Below, piece after piece: positions 25,812 through 34,502 of a stretch of DNA of 64,000 nt; positions within the stretch are counted from its first letter, which is position 1, and the number at the start of each line of letters is the position of its first letter. The stretch spans positions 123,341 through 187,340 of the forward strand of contig NZ_CAMQSF010000004.1 in NCBI RefSeq assembly GCF_947036865.1. Reading direction: 5' to 3'. The position numbers and the translations under genes were made by a program. The notes under the pieces were generated by a model. That model was not told the DNA's origin. It ran no database searches and saw nothing but the letters and a program-made list of their open reading frames with translations. The DNA is from an uncultured Caulobacter sp. (GTDB lineage: Bacteria > Pseudomonadota > Alphaproteobacteria > Caulobacterales > Caulobacteraceae).

Positions 25812-25864
25812 TTGACCTTAGGTTATGGTGCGCTGCACAAAATCATTGACTGCTGCACTGCAAC
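25812..25864 (+). promoter_or_regulatory. Phasin upstream region with TGC-rich repeats (possible PhaR operator)
   Basis: TTGACC (25812-25817) could be a -35. Behind it lie GCTGCAC (25832-25838) and CTGCTGCACTGCAAC (25850-25864), a cluster of TGCA/CTGC words; CTGCAG also occurs at 25784. PhaR-type regulators of polyhydroxyalkanoate granule proteins bind TGC-rich sites of this kind in other alphaproteobacteria. No phaR gene is in the window. Confidence 0.35.
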
Positions 25865-25954
25865 ATGAGAGAACCGGGTTGTTCCAAGCGCAGAGGGGCG
25901 AGTTGCAGCTCGACCTTCCGCCCCGCCCTCCGTTTCCTCCCCAGGAGAATTCCC

Positions 25955-26389
25955 ATGGCCGCCGCCGAAACCATCAAGACCTCCGTCGAGCAGTTCACCA
26001 CCGCGTCCAACCAAGCCTTCAAGGACGGCGTCGAGAAGTCGCTGGCCGCCCTGGCCGAAGCCAACACCCACTCGAAGAAGAACCTGGAAGCCGTCGTCGC
26101 TTCGGTGACCGCCGCCACCAAGGGCGCCGAAGCCCTGGGCGCCCAGACCTTCGCCTACGGCAAGAAGGCCGCCGAGGACCACGTCGCCGCCGCCAAGTCG
26201 CTGGCCGCCGCCAAGAGCGTGCAGGAAGCCGTCGAACTGCAGACCGCCTGGGCCAAGTCGGCCCTGGAAGCCTATATCGCCCAGGTCAGCAAGGCCTCGG
26301 AAATCGTCTCGGCCTCGATCAAGGACTCGGTCAAGCCGCTGAACGAGCGCATGACCGCCGCCGTCGAGAAGTTCCAAGCCGCTCGCTAA
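25955..26389 (+). CDS. Phasin family protein
   Basis: A 144-residue, Ala/Lys/Glu-rich, wholly helical protein with the phasin pattern: EQFTTASNQAFKDGVEKSL, KKNLEAVVASVTAATKGAE, then VELQTAWAKSALEAYIAQ. Phasins coat polyhydroxyalkanoate granules and control their size; some act as general surface-active chaperones. CAGGAGA sits 8 bases before ATG 25955. The gene is monocistronic, with a TGC-rich upstream region and a strong terminator downstream. Codon use is strongly biased, suggesting high expression. Confidence 0.9.
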   Translation: MAAAETIKTSVEQFTTASNQAFKDGVEKSLAALAEANTHSKKNLEAVVASVTAATKGAEALGAQTFAYGKKAAEDHVAAAKSLAAAKSVQEAVELQTAWAKSALEAYIAQVSKASEIVSASIKDSVKPLNERMTAAVEKFQAAR

Positions 26390-26415
26390 GACCGGACTTC
26401 GAACCGAAGATCGAA

Positions 26416-26447
26416 GGGCTCGGGCCGAAAGGCCCGGGCCCTTTTTT
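26416..26447 (+). terminator. Rho-independent terminator of the phasin gene
   Basis: GGGCTCGGGCC pairs with GGCCCGGGCCC around a GAAA tetraloop, with one mismatch, and is followed by TTTTTT. It is the clearest plus-strand terminator in the window. Confidence 0.92.
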
Positions 26448-26498
26448 CTTGGCCGCGACCACGTTAAGCATGCGCCCTCGGTGCAAGGGAGCGCGTGG

Positions 26499-26960
26499 AT
26501 GTCGAAGGTCGAGGAACGCCTGAAGGCGATGGGCGTGGAGCTGCCGCAGCCCGTGGCGCCGGTGGCCAATTACGTGCCCTTCGTCCGCTCGGGAAATCTC
26601 GTCCACATCTCGGGGCAGATCTCGCTGGACGCGTCGGGCGGGATCAAGGGCACGGTCGGCGTCGATGTCGACCTGGAAACGGCCCAGAAGGCCGCGCGCC
26701 TGTGCGGGATCAATCTGCTGGCTCAGATGCGGGCCGCGTGCGACGGCGACCTCGACAGGGTGGTCCGGGTCGTCAAGCTGGGGGGCTTCGTCCAGGCCGG
26801 CCCGGACTTCATCGACATCCCCAAGGTCGTCAACGGCTGCTCGGACCTGATGGTCGAGGCCCTGGGCGACGCCGGCCGCCACGCCCGCTCGGCGGTGGGG
26901 GTCTACAAGTTGCCCCTGGGCTTCGCCGTCGAGGTCGACGCGGTGGTGGAGATCGCCTGA
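26499..26960 (+). CDS. RidA/YjgF-family protein
   Basis: A 153-residue protein of the Rid family: YVPFVRSGNLVHISGQISLD at the N-terminus, QKAARLCGINLLAQMRAACD in the middle, and RHARSAVGVYKLPLGFAVEVDAVVEI with the Arg that binds carboxylates in enamine deaminases. RidA hydrolyses reactive 2-aminoacrylate and related imines; this subfamily (longer, YoaB-like) may act on other substrates. ATG 26499 with AAGGGA upstream. Its stop overlaps the next start (TGATG), so it is translationally coupled to the GDPD gene. Confidence 0.87.
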   Translation: MSKVEERLKAMGVELPQPVAPVANYVPFVRSGNLVHISGQISLDASGGIKGTVGVDVDLETAQKAARLCGINLLAQMRAACDGDLDRVVRVVKLGGFVQAGPDFIDIPKVVNGCSDLMVEALGDAGRHARSAVGVYKLPLGFAVEVDAVVEIA

Positions 26961-27733
26961 TGCGCGCGCGCGAACGCCCCTCGACCGAGGTCTTCGGCGA
27001 GGCGTGGGAGCGCCTGTTCTCGCCGGCGGTCGCCCACCGCGGCCTGTGGACGCCCGACGGCGCGCCGGAGAACTCCCTGGCCGCCTTCCAGGCCGCCTGC
27101 GCGCATGGCTACGGCATCGAGCTCGACGTTCAACTGACCGCCGACGGCGAGGCGGTGGTGTTCCACGACGAGCGGCTGGAGCGGATGACCGGGCGCGAGG
27201 GCCGCCTGCGCGACCACACCGCCGCCGACCTCGGGACCATGACCCTGAAGGGCACGGACGAGACCATCCCGACCCTGGCCGACACCCTGACGATGATCGG
27301 CCACCGGGCCATGGTGTTCATCGAGCTGAAGACCCCGTTCGGCGAGGTCGGCCCTCTGGAGAAGCGGGTGACCGAGGTGCTGGTCGACCACAACGGCCCG
27401 ACGGCGGTGATCGGCTTCAATCCCTATTCCCACGCCTGGTTCGCCGACCATCATCCGCAGATCCTGCGCGGCCTGGACAGCTACGGCTGGAACGACGAGG
27501 GCGCGCGCAAGCTGGCGCCCGAGATGCGCAAGTCGCTGGCGGCGCTGGAGCAGGTGGAGCTGGCGCGGCCCGATTTCCTGGCCTTGGGGCTCGACATGTT
27601 GCCCAGCCCGCGCGCCGACCTATATCGCTCGAACGGCATGCCCGTCGTCGCGTGGACGGTGCGGGCGCCCGACCAGTGGGAGCGGGTGCGCGACCACTGC
27701 GACAACCTGATCTTCGAGGGCTATCACGCGTGA
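26960..27733 (+). CDS. Glycerophosphodiester phosphodiesterase
   Basis: A 257-residue cytoplasmic GDPD. The catalytic motifs are AHRGLWTPDGAPENSLAAF (HR...PEN), GIELDVQLTADGEAVVFHDE (ExD...HD) and FIELKTPFG. It hydrolyses glycerophosphodiesters from phospholipid turnover to glycerol-3-phosphate and an alcohol. There is no signal peptide, so it is UgpQ-like rather than periplasmic GlpQ. It overlaps RidA upstream by one base and the acyltransferase-like gene downstream (GTGA), forming a tightly coupled three-gene operon. Confidence 0.9.
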   Translation: MRARERPSTEVFGEAWERLFSPAVAHRGLWTPDGAPENSLAAFQAACAHGYGIELDVQLTADGEAVVFHDERLERMTGREGRLRDHTAADLGTMTLKGTDETIPTLADTLTMIGHRAMVFIELKTPFGEVGPLEKRVTEVLVDHNGPTAVIGFNPYSHAWFADHHPQILRGLDSYGWNDEGARKLAPEMRKSLAALEQVELARPDFLALGLDMLPSPRADLYRSNGMPVVAWTVRAPDQWERVRDHCDNLIFEGYHA

Positions 27734-28932
27734 CTTCAGGCCTCCTTGGCGTTCGTTCGGCGGTTCGCGTGCATCGCGCGGTCGCCGAGATCGGCAAGGA
27801 GGCCTGGGACGCCTGCGCCGGCCACACCGGTGATCCGTTCATCTCCTACGACTTCCTGTCGATCCTGGAGGAGAGCGGGTGCGTCGGGCCGCGCACCGGC
27901 TGGGCGCCGCAGCACCTGTCGGTCGAGGACGAGGCCGGGGCGATCGCCGGCGTCATGCCGCTTTACCTGAAGTCCCACAGCCAGGGCGAATACGTCTTCG
28001 ACCATGCCTGGGCCGACGCCTATGAGCGCGCCGGCGGGCGGTATTATCCGAAGCTCCAGTGCTCCTCGCCGTTTTCGCCGGTCACGGGCTCGCGGCTGAT
28101 CACGCGGCCGGACGTCGACGTGGACGAGGGGCGATCGGCGCTGCTAGGCGGCGCCCTCACCCTGTGCGAGCGGATCGGCGCTTCGTCGCTGCACGTGACC
28201 TTCCCGGTCGAGGACGAGTGGCGCTGGATGGGCGAGCGGGGGATGCTCCCGCGCCAGGACCAGCAGTACCACTGGGAAAACAACGGCTACGCGACGTTCG
28301 ACGACTTCCTGGCGGCTTTGTCGGCGAACCGGCGAAAGACCATCCGCCGCGAGCGCCGCGACGCCCAGGACGGGCTGGAGATCGTCGCCCTGACCGGCGA
28401 CCAACTGCTCGACGAGCACTGGGACGCCTTCTTCGCCTTCTACATGGACACGGGCAGCCGCAAGTGGGGGCGGCCCTATCTGAACCGCAGGTTCTTCGCC
28501 CTGCTGCACGAGCGCATGGCCGATAAGGTGCTGCTGATCCTGGCGCGGCGGCCGGGCGGGCCCTGGATCGCCGGGGCGCTGAACCTGCTGGGCCGCGACT
28601 GCCTCTATGGCCGCCACTGGGGCTGCCTTGAGGACGTGCCGTTCCTGCACTTCGAGCTCTGCTACTACCAGGCCATCGAGCACGCGATCCGGCTGGGCCT
28701 GCCGCGCGTCGAGGCCGGGGCGCAGGGCCAGCACAAGATCGCCAGGGGCTATCTGCCGAGCGCGGTCTATTCCGCCCACTGGATCGCCGACCCGGCGCTG
28801 CGCGAGCCGGTGGCCCGCTATCTGGAGCGCGAACGCGAGGCGGTGGCCCACGACATGGAGCTGCTGACCGAGGAGTTCTCGCCGTTCCGCCACGCGCCCG
28901 ATCGCCTGGCCGGCGGCGGCGACCGGGACTAA
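27730..28932 (+). CDS. FemAB/GNAT-like (DUF482-type) acyltransferase
   Basis: A 400-residue protein with the layout of the peptidoglycan-biosynthesis GNAT/DUF482 family: DPFISYDFLSILEESGCV near the N-terminus, then LPLYLKSHSQGEYVFDHAWA-like text, FSANRRKTIRRERRDA-like helix, and the C-terminal PRVEAGAQGQHKIARGYLP. Related FemAB enzymes add amino acids to peptidoglycan precursors, but the activity of this subfamily is not established. GTG 27730 overlaps the GDPD stop as GTGA, so translation is coupled. An upstream extension in frame is unlikely because it lies inside the GDPD gene. Confidence 0.83.
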   Translation: MTSGLLGVRSAVRVHRAVAEIGKEAWDACAGHTGDPFISYDFLSILEESGCVGPRTGWAPQHLSVEDEAGAIAGVMPLYLKSHSQGEYVFDHAWADAYERAGGRYYPKLQCSSPFSPVTGSRLITRPDVDVDEGRSALLGGALTLCERIGASSLHVTFPVEDEWRWMGERGMLPRQDQQYHWENNGYATFDDFLAALSANRRKTIRRERRDAQDGLEIVALTGDQLLDEHWDAFFAFYMDTGSRKWGRPYLNRRFFALLHERMADKVLLILARRPGGPWIAGALNLLGRDCLYGRHWGCLEDVPFLHFELCYYQAIEHAIRLGLPRVEAGAQGQHKIARGYLPSAVYSAHWIADPALREPVARYLEREREAVAHDMELLTEEFSPFRHAPDRLAGGGDRD

Positions 28933-28944
28933 CGGGCTACCGGA

Positions 28945-29526
28945 CTAGGACCGCTCCCAGGCCGCCTTCAGCAGCGCGACCACCTCGGCGTCGACCTCGG
29001 CGGGGGCGGCGAGGACGAGCTTGGCCTTCAGGCGCTCGGACCAGCCCTCGTTCCTCGGCTCCGCGAGGCGCGGGGAGGCGTCCGGCGTCACCGCCAGGCC
29101 CAGCGCGACACCGCCCGACTTCAGGGGCTTGGCGGCGGCGAACTGGCTCTTGCGGGACCAGGCGGTGAAGGTCTTGCGTTGACCGGTGACCAGATCGGGC
29201 AGGTCCGCGACCGCCGCCTCGATCGCCGTCAGGATCGCCGTGGCGGCCGGATCGGTCCACAGGGCCGCGCGCAGCCCGTCGGCGTCGTCCCAGCCCATCT
29301 CGGCCGGAAACGCGACCGAGAAGATGGTGGCGGCGCGGTTCTGACCGATCCCATAGGTCGCCTTCAGCCAGTCGGCGCGCGCCTTGGGCTTGGTTTCCCG
29401 GCATTCGCGACGGACGATCTCGGACCACTCGTCCAAGGTCTTACCTGTCTCGCGCTCCAGATTGGCCCGAACGGAGGCGAACCACTTCTGTTGCTGTTCG
29501 GTCAGGCCCTGAGGCTTGGTCTGCAT
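28945..29526 (-). CDS. DUF4287 / DUF5655-type protein
   Basis: A 193-residue soluble protein. The N-terminal part (GLTEQQQKWFASVRANLERE, TGKTLDEWSEIVRR, KARADWLKATYGIGQNRA) matches DUF4287. The C-terminal part (TAWSRKSQFAAAKPLKSGGV, LKAKLVLAAPAEVDAEVVAL) resembles DUF5655, a YdhG-like domain that usually ends with a Ser/Trp-containing helix. Function unknown. ATG 29526 is taken; an upstream start would overlap the HIT promoter. Convergent with the acyltransferase, divergent from the HIT gene. Confidence 0.78.
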   Translation of the reverse strand: MQTKPQGLTEQQQKWFASVRANLERETGKTLDEWSEIVRRECRETKPKARADWLKATYGIGQNRAATIFSVAFPAEMGWDDADGLRAALWTDPAATAILTAIEAAVADLPDLVTGQRKTFTAWSRKSQFAAAKPLKSGGVALGLAVTPDASPRLAEPRNEGWSERLKAKLVLAAPAEVDAEVVALLKAAWERS

Positions 29527-29578
29527 GCTTGCGTGTCCCCCCGGGTTTGCTACGACCGGTCCCAGCAGGGAGACGGTC

Positions 29579-30013
29579 ATGAGCCTCGACGGACGCTACG
29601 ACAGCCACAACATCTTCGCCAAGATCATCCGCGGCGAGATCCCGAGCGTGAAGCTGTTCGAGGACGACCGGGTGCTGGCCTTCATGGACGTGTTCCCGCA
29701 GTCGCGCGGCCATGCCCTGGTGATCTCCAAGGTCAGCCAGGCGCGGAACCTGCTCGAGGTCGAGCCCGAGGTGCTGAGCGAATTGGCCGCCGCGACCCAG
29801 AAGGTCGCCCGCGCGGTCGTGACGGCCTTGAAGCCGGACGGCGTGGTCGTCACCCAGTTCAATGGGGCGCCCGCCGGCCAGACGATCTTCCACCTGCATT
29901 TCCACGTCATCCCTCGCTACGAGGGAGAGGCCCTGGGGCGCCACGGCGAGGGCGGGATGGCGGACGTCGAGGCGCTGAAGGCTCTGGCGAGCCAGATATC
30001 GGAGGCGCTCTAA
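29579..30013 (+). CDS. HIT-family nucleotide hydrolase
   Basis: A 144-residue histidine triad protein: NIFAKIIRGEIPSVKLFEDD, ending in the triad QTIFHLHFHVIPRYEG (HxHxHxx near residue 105). HIT enzymes hydrolyse phosphoramidates or dinucleoside polyphosphates such as AMP-lysine and Ap4A. It resembles HinT-like proteins and stands as a single gene; the two small membrane proteins downstream are 63 bp away. ATG 29579 follows CAGGGAGACGG. Confidence 0.9.
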   Translation: MSLDGRYDSHNIFAKIIRGEIPSVKLFEDDRVLAFMDVFPQSRGHALVISKVSQARNLLEVEPEVLSELAAATQKVARAVVTALKPDGVVVTQFNGAPAGQTIFHLHFHVIPRYEGEALGRHGEGGMADVEALKALASQISEAL

Positions 30014-30076
30014 GCCGAGTTTCCTTGCCTTCCCCCGCGCGGCGACGTTAGGTTGTGGCGATCGAGGGGAAGTTGC

Positions 30077-30355
30077 TTGCGCCTGCATCCCGTTACTCAG
30101 TTGATGCTGCTGGCCGTGATCCTGATGTTCGGCGGGCTGTTGGCCTATGCCATCGTGTTCGCCAAGACTCTTTTCGCGCTGCGGACCGATGCGCCGGTGT
30201 CGATCATCGTGTGGGTCGAGCTTGAGAGCGCTGCGCGGTACATGCCCATGTTCGCCTACGCGCTCGCCACCTTTGCCTCGGCGCTCTGGGTCGAGGCGCT
30301 GGCGCGGATCCTGGACGAACTGAAGCGGCGCAACGCCACGCTGATGGAGCCATAG
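30077..30355 (+). CDS. Small membrane protein, unknown
   Basis: A 92-residue protein with two hydrophobic segments (about residues 8-32 and 55-75) separated by a short hydrophilic stretch and ending in ILDELKRRNATLMEP. The start is taken as TTG 30077 with GAGGGGAAG just upstream; no ATG fits until residue 10. The gene at 30359 begins three bases after its stop, so they form a pair. No family recognised. Confidence 0.6.
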   Translation: MRLHPVTQLMLLAVILMFGGLLAYAIVFAKTLFALRTDAPVSIIVWVELESAARYMPMFAYALATFASALWVEALARILDELKRRNATLMEP

Positions 30356-30358
30356 CCG

Positions 30359-30688
30359 ATGTCCGATCTCGCCGACCCGTCCGCGTCCGAGCGGCTCGCC
30401 GCCGAGTCCCGGCGCGCGATCAGCGGCTTCGGCGGTCTGCACCTGGCGACCAAGATCGTGGTGATCGCCGCCTCGATCCACCTGCTGAGCGACGTGATCA
30501 AGGCCGCCTCGACGCTGCTGGACCCGTCCCGCGCCAGCGTCGTGTCCGCCGTGCCCCTGGAGACGGTGGCGAACGTGTTGAGCTCGGTCGGCTATTCGCT
30601 GAGCTATTTTAGCGGCGCGGCCACGGTCGAGTTTCTGTTCCGCATCTGGGGCGAGGTGCGGCGCCTGCGCGAGACCGAAGCCCGCTGA
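30359..30688 (+). CDS. Small membrane protein, unknown
   Basis: A 109-residue protein with a hydrophilic N-terminus (MSDLADPSASERLAAESRRA) and two to three moderately hydrophobic helices (about 27-50, 62-95), ending REVRRLRETEAR-like. It starts three bases after the preceding membrane gene and probably works with it. No motif or family recognised. Confidence 0.62.
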   Translation: MSDLADPSASERLAAESRRAISGFGGLHLATKIVVIAASIHLLSDVIKAASTLLDPSRASVVSAVPLETVANVLSSVGYSLSYFSGAATVEFLFRIWGEVRRLRETEAR

Positions 30689-30776
30689 AGGCGTAGCGCG
30701 GCCGTCAAAGAGGTGCGGAGCCTCGGCCGTTGTGGTTCACCAGGGACCTAGGCGAGAACGCCCGAACAGGAACCGC

Positions 30777-31022
30777 ATGCCCGAATCCGAAGATGGCCGC
30801 CGAGGGTCGCGCCGTTTGATCTAGGCCAGTCGCTACGCGGGCGATCAGGATTTCGGCGAGGCGCTCGGGTCCATCATCAACGCCTCAATCGGGAACAATC
30901 GGCTGGTCGACGTAACGAGCTTCATGATGGCAGGCGAGGGCTGGTTCCTGCGGTGGCTCGAAGGGCCGGCCGCCAGCGTTGGCGATGCGAAGGCGCTTGG
31001 ACGCCGTCATCGCGAGCGGTGA
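30777..31022 (+). pseudogene. Broken BLUF-domain gene
   Basis: From ATG 30777 the frame reads into a recognisable BLUF domain, but codon 16 (30822-30824) is TAG exactly where the flavin-contacting Tyr belongs (RRLI-stop-ASRYAGDQ). Beyond it come IINASIGNNRLVDVTSFMMA and GWFLRWLEGP, the BLUF core with the key Gln of FLQ-x-LEG replaced by Arg. The frame then ends at TGA 31020-31022, before the domain's second half; a shift to the neighbouring frame gives MRRRLDAVIASG, more like a continuation. So there is a nonsense mutation, a lost active residue and probable frameshift. It occupies most of the 387 bp between 30688 and clpA; an intact BLUF gene is at 19110-19607. Confidence 0.75.
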
Positions 31023-31024
31023 AC

Positions 31025-31052
31025 AAAAAAGGGCCCGGATCGCTCCGGGCCC
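31025..31052 (-). terminator. Rho-independent terminator of clpA
   Basis: On the minus strand GGGCCCGGA pairs with TCCGGGCCC around a 4-nt loop and is followed by TTTTTT (31030-31025). It lies 24 bases beyond the clpA stop. Confidence 0.92.
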
Positions 31053-31075
31053 CTTTGGCTCATCTCTTACAGGCT

Positions 31076-33406
31076 CTACTCGGCCAGGGCCGGCTCGGCC
31101 TCATCGGTCTTGCCGGCCTTGGGATCGGCGGCCGAGTCGATCTCGAAGTCGATCTTGCTGTCCTTGAGGACGACCTTGACGTGGCCGCCGCGGACCAGGC
31201 GTCCGAACAGGATGTCGTCGGCCAGCGGCTTCTTGATGTGCTCCTGGATGACCCGGGCCAGGGGCCGCGCGCCATAGAGCTCGTCGAAGCCGTTCTTGGC
31301 CAGCCAATCGGCCGCGTCGTCGCTGAGCTCGATCGTGATGTTCCGGTCGGCCAGTTGGGCCTCCAGCTGCATCACGAACTTCTGCACGACCTGGCGGATG
31401 ATCTCCGGCGTCAGCGGCTTGAAGGCCACGACGGCGTCCAGGCGGTTGCGGAACTCCGGCGTGAACAGCCGCTTCAGCGCGGCCTCTTCCTCGCCCTCGA
31501 CCTTGCTGCGGCCGAAGCCGATCGAGTTGCGCTGGGCGTCCGAGGCCCCCGCGTTGGTGGTCATGATCAGGACCACGTTGCGGAAGTCGACCTTCTTGCC
31601 GTTGCTGTCGGTGAGCGTCCCGTTGTCCATCACCTGCAGCAGGATGTTGTAGACATCCCCGTGCGCCTTCTCGATCTCGTCGAGCAGGACGACCGCGTGC
31701 GGGTGCTGGTCGACCGCGTCGGTCAGCTGACCGCCCTGGTCGAAGCCGACATAGCCGGGAGGGGCGCCGATCAGGCGGCTCACGGTATGGCGCTCCATAT
31801 ACTCCGACATGTCGAAGCGCAGCATCTCGATGCCCAGGGTCTGGGCCAGCTGCTTGGCGGCTTCGGTCTTGCCGACGCCGGTCGGGCCGCTAAACAGGTA
31901 CGAGCCGATCGGCTTGTTCGGTTCGCGCAGGCCGGCGCGGGCCAGCTTCATGGCCGCGGCCAGCTGGGTCAGGGCCTCGTCCTGGCCGAACACGGCGCGC
32001 TTCAGATCGGTCTCAAGTTCCTTCAGGGCCTCGGTGTCCGACTTGCTGACCGACTTGGGCGGAATGCGGGCGATCTTGGCGACGACGCTCTCGATCTCCT
32101 TGACCCCGATGGTCTTCTTCCGGCGGCTTTCCGGCAGCAGCATCTGGCTGGCGCCGGCCTCGTCGATCACGTCGATCGCCTTGTCCGGCAGCTTGCGGTC
32201 GGTGATGTACTTGGCCGACAGCTCGACGGCGACCTTGAGGGCGTCGTTCGTGTACTTCAGCTTGTGGAAGTCCTCGTAATAGGTCTTCAGGCCCTTGAGG
32301 ATCTTGATGGTGTCTTCCACCGTCGGTTCGTTCACGTCGATCTTCTGGAAGCGACGGACCAGCGCCCGATCCTTCTCGAAGTGTTGGCGGAACTCCTTGT
32401 AGGTGGTCGAGCCCATGCAGCGCAGGCTGCCCGAGGCCAGGGCCGGCTTCAGCAGGTTCGACGCGTCCATCGCCCCGCCGCTGGTCGCGCCGGCGCCGAT
32501 CACGGTGTGGATCTCGTCGATGAACAGCACCGCGTTCGGGTGGTTCTCCAGTTCCTTGACGACCTGCTTCACACGCTCTTCGAAGTCGCCGCGGTAGCGG
32601 GTGCCGGCCAGCAGCGCGCCCATGTCGAGCGAGTAGATGGTGGCGCCTTCCAGCACCTCGGGGACCTGGTGGGTGACGATCTTGCGGGCCAGGCCCTCGG
32701 CGATGGCGGTCTTGCCGACGCCGGGGTCGCCGACCAGCAGCGGGTTGTTCTTGGTGCGACGGCACAGGATCTGGATCGCGCGCTCGACTTCGTTCGCGCG
32801 GCCGATCAGCGGGTCGACCTTGCCCTGGCGGGCCTTTTCGTTGAGGTCGACGCAATAGGCTTCCAGAGCCTCGCCGCCCGTCTTGGTGTTGGGCTTTTCG
32901 CCGTCGTCCTCAGTCTGGTTCGAGCCGGCGCTGGCGCCCTTGACGCTCTTGGCCTCCGAGGCGCCGGCCTTCTTGGCGATGCCGTGGGCGATGAAGTTGA
33001 CCGCGTCGTACCGCGTCATGTCCTGCTCCTGCAGGAAATAGGCGGCGTGGCTCTCGCGTTCCGAGAAGATGGCGACCAGCACATTGGCGCCGGTCACTTC
33101 CTCGCGGCCCGAGGACTGGACGTGGATCACCGCGCGCTGGATCACGCGCTGGAAGCCGGCGGTCGGCTTGGCGTCCTCATCGTCGTCGACCACCAGCGAT
33201 TGGAGTTCGACGTCGAGATAGTTCGAGAGGCTCTTCTTCAGCGCGGTGAGATCGACGTCGCACGCACGCATCACTCCGGCGGCGTCCTCGTCGTCGGTCA
33301 GGGAAAGCAGAAGATGCTCCAGCGTCGCGTATTCGTGCTTACGCTGATTGGCGTAGGCGACGGCGCGATGCAGGGACTCTTCCAGGGGGCGCGAAAAAGA
33401 GGGCAA
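31076..33406 (-). CDS. clpA: ATP-dependent Clp protease ATPase subunit ClpA
   Basis: A 776-residue AAA+ unfoldase that feeds proteins to ClpP. The N domain begins [16 protein letters not shown]. The first ATPase has Walker A GDPGVGKT and [14 protein letters not shown]; the second has GPTGVGKT and [11 protein letters not shown]. The C-terminus carries the ClpP-binding region. The start is TTG 33406, since the conserved N-terminus begins right there with GAGGAG nine bases upstream; in-frame ATGs further up lie inside clpS. It follows clpS by 13 bp, the usual clpS-clpA operon. In Caulobacter, ClpAP degrades several cell-cycle proteins. Confidence 0.96.
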   Translation of the reverse strand: MPSFSRPLEESLHRAVAYANQRKHEYATLEHLLLSLTDDEDAAGVMRACDVDLTALKKSLSNYLDVELQSLVVDDDEDAKPTAGFQRVIQRAVIHVQSSGREEVTGANVLVAIFSERESHAAYFLQEQDMTRYDAVNFIAHGIAKKAGASEAKSVKGASAGSNQTEDDGEKPNTKTGGEALEAYCVDLNEKARQGKVDPLIGRANEVERAIQILCRRTKNNPLLVGDPGVGKTAIAEGLARKIVTHQVPEVLEGATIYSLDMGALLAGTRYRGDFEERVKQVVKELENHPNAVLFIDEIHTVIGAGATSGGAMDASNLLKPALASGSLRCMGSTTYKEFRQHFEKDRALVRRFQKIDVNEPTVEDTIKILKGLKTYYEDFHKLKYTNDALKVAVELSAKYITDRKLPDKAIDVIDEAGASQMLLPESRRKKTIGVKEIESVVAKIARIPPKSVSKSDTEALKELETDLKRAVFGQDEALTQLAAAMKLARAGLREPNKPIGSYLFSGPTGVGKTEAAKQLAQTLGIEMLRFDMSEYMERHTVSRLIGAPPGYVGFDQGGQLTDAVDQHPHAVVLLDEIEKAHGDVYNILLQVMDNGTLTDSNGKKVDFRNVVLIMTTNAGASDAQRNSIGFGRSKVEGEEEAALKRLFTPEFRNRLDAVVAFKPLTPEIIRQVVQKFVMQLEAQLADRNITIELSDDAADWLAKNGFDELYGARPLARVIQEHIKKPLADDILFGRLVRGGHVKVVLKDSKIDFEIDSAADPKAGKTDEAEPALAE

Positions 33407-33419
33407 TGGGGGAGGCTCC

Positions 33420-33749
33420 TCAGTCCTTTTCCATGGTGCACTGCAGAGGGTGCTGATGGCGTCGCGCCGAGTCGATGACCTGGGCGACCTTGGTTTCTGC
33501 GACTTCGTAAGTGTAGACACCGCAGACACCGACGCCGTTCTGGTGAACGTGCAACATGATGCGAGTAGCGTCTTCACGCGACTTGTTGAAGAACCGTTCG
33601 AGCACGTAAACGACGAACTCCATCGGAGTGTAGTCGTCGTTGAGAATCAGAACTCGATAAAGCGAGGGCTTCTGGGTCTTCGGCTTCACTTCCGTGACGA
33701 CCGACGATCCAGCGCCGTTGCCTTGTCCGCCTTGCTTCCGCTCGGCCAT
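33420..33749 (-). CDS. clpS: ClpS adaptor for N-end rule degradation
   Basis: A 109-residue adaptor with the core [40 protein letters not shown] and [19 protein letters not shown]. The [10 protein letters not shown] segment forms the pocket that binds N-terminal Leu, Phe, Trp and Tyr, and hands substrates to ClpA. ATG 33749 is the natural start; the variable N-terminal tail is Lys/Gly-rich as usual. It precedes clpA in one operon. Its promoter must lie in 33750-34089. Confidence 0.95.
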   Translation of the reverse strand: MAERKQGGQGNGAGSSVVTEVKPKTQKPSLYRVLILNDDYTPMEFVVYVLERFFNKSREDATRIMLHVHQNGVGVCGVYTYEVAETKVAQVIDSARRHQHPLQCTMEKD

Positions 33750-34089
33750 CGACTTGTTCTCTCCCGGCGAGCGAAATGGCCCGCCTGTCTGAATTAGATA
33801 TGGAAACGCGACGGCTTTGGAAGAGCCCGAGACGCCGCTGCGCCGCTTTAGCACAGGGGCGCCTCGGAAAACGGCTTCACGTTTGGGAGAGCGAAGACCG
33901 CGCGCGAACGGTTCCGTGGGCGAGAGGCCCAGATGGGGCGGGCGCGGGCGGCCCGCAAGGGGAGGGGCCAGCGGCGCCAGAGCCGAATCGTCGAGAGCGC
34001 TCGGAGGCGCGTTTTCACCCTTTCGGATGATATCGCGGTCGCGCTTCGGGGGTAGGCTCGGCGTTGGCGGAACACCTGGGAGGAGACCG
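33750..34089. other. Intergenic region between clpS and the VOC gene
   Basis: These 340 bp separate divergent genes and hold no gene I can support; the open frames crossing it are short, GC-driven and lack start sites. A minus-strand T/A-rich patch around 33797-33810 (TATCTAAT-like) is a possible -10 for clpS. GGGAGGAG just before 34090 is the ribosome site of the VOC gene. Confidence 0.5.
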
Positions 34090-34476
34090 ATGTCAGCCAA
34101 TACCCTGCAGATCACGCCGTTCATGCACGTCGCCGAGATGGAGCCGGCGCTGGCCTTCCTGACCGAAATCCTGGGCTTTACCGTGTTCGTCAATGGCGGC
34201 GGCTACGCCTATCTGGAACGGGAAGGAGCCGGGTTGCGGGTTCTGGCCAACAGCGATCCCGCCGAGCGGGGGCGGCCGCACGGCGGCTTCGCCTACTATA
34301 TCGACGTACGCAGCCTCGACACCGTTCTCGAGCAGTTGGGATCCAAGCTCGAGCAGCTGCCAGCTGGCGCCGTTCATGGCCCGGTCGATCAGCCCTACGG
34401 CCAGCGGGAGCTGATGATCCGCGCCCCTGACGGCAACCTGATCGTCTTTGGCCAGGCCATCGCGTCGCCGACCTGA
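34090..34476 (+). CDS. VOC/glyoxalase-family protein
   Basis: A 128-residue protein with one vicinal-oxygen-chelate (glyoxalase/bleomycin-resistance) fold: [20 protein letters not shown] at the start, [16 protein letters not shown], then [20 protein letters not shown], with metal-ligand-like His near the start and Glu near the end. Members bind small molecules or detoxify aldehydes and antibiotics; the substrate is not inferable. GGGAGGAG lies 5 bases before ATG 34090. Confidence 0.82.
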   Translation: MSANTLQITPFMHVAEMEPALAFLTEILGFTVFVNGGGYAYLEREGAGLRVLANSDPAERGRPHGGFAYYIDVRSLDTVLEQLGSKLEQLPAGAVHGPVDQPYGQRELMIRAPDGNLIVFGQAIASPT

Positions 34477-34502
34477 GGCGGCGGCCGGCTCGGCGTCAAA
34501 CA

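Noticed and set aside
30953..33478. An 841-codon open frame on the plus strand
   Set aside because: Antisense to clpA over nearly all its length; a compositional shadow.
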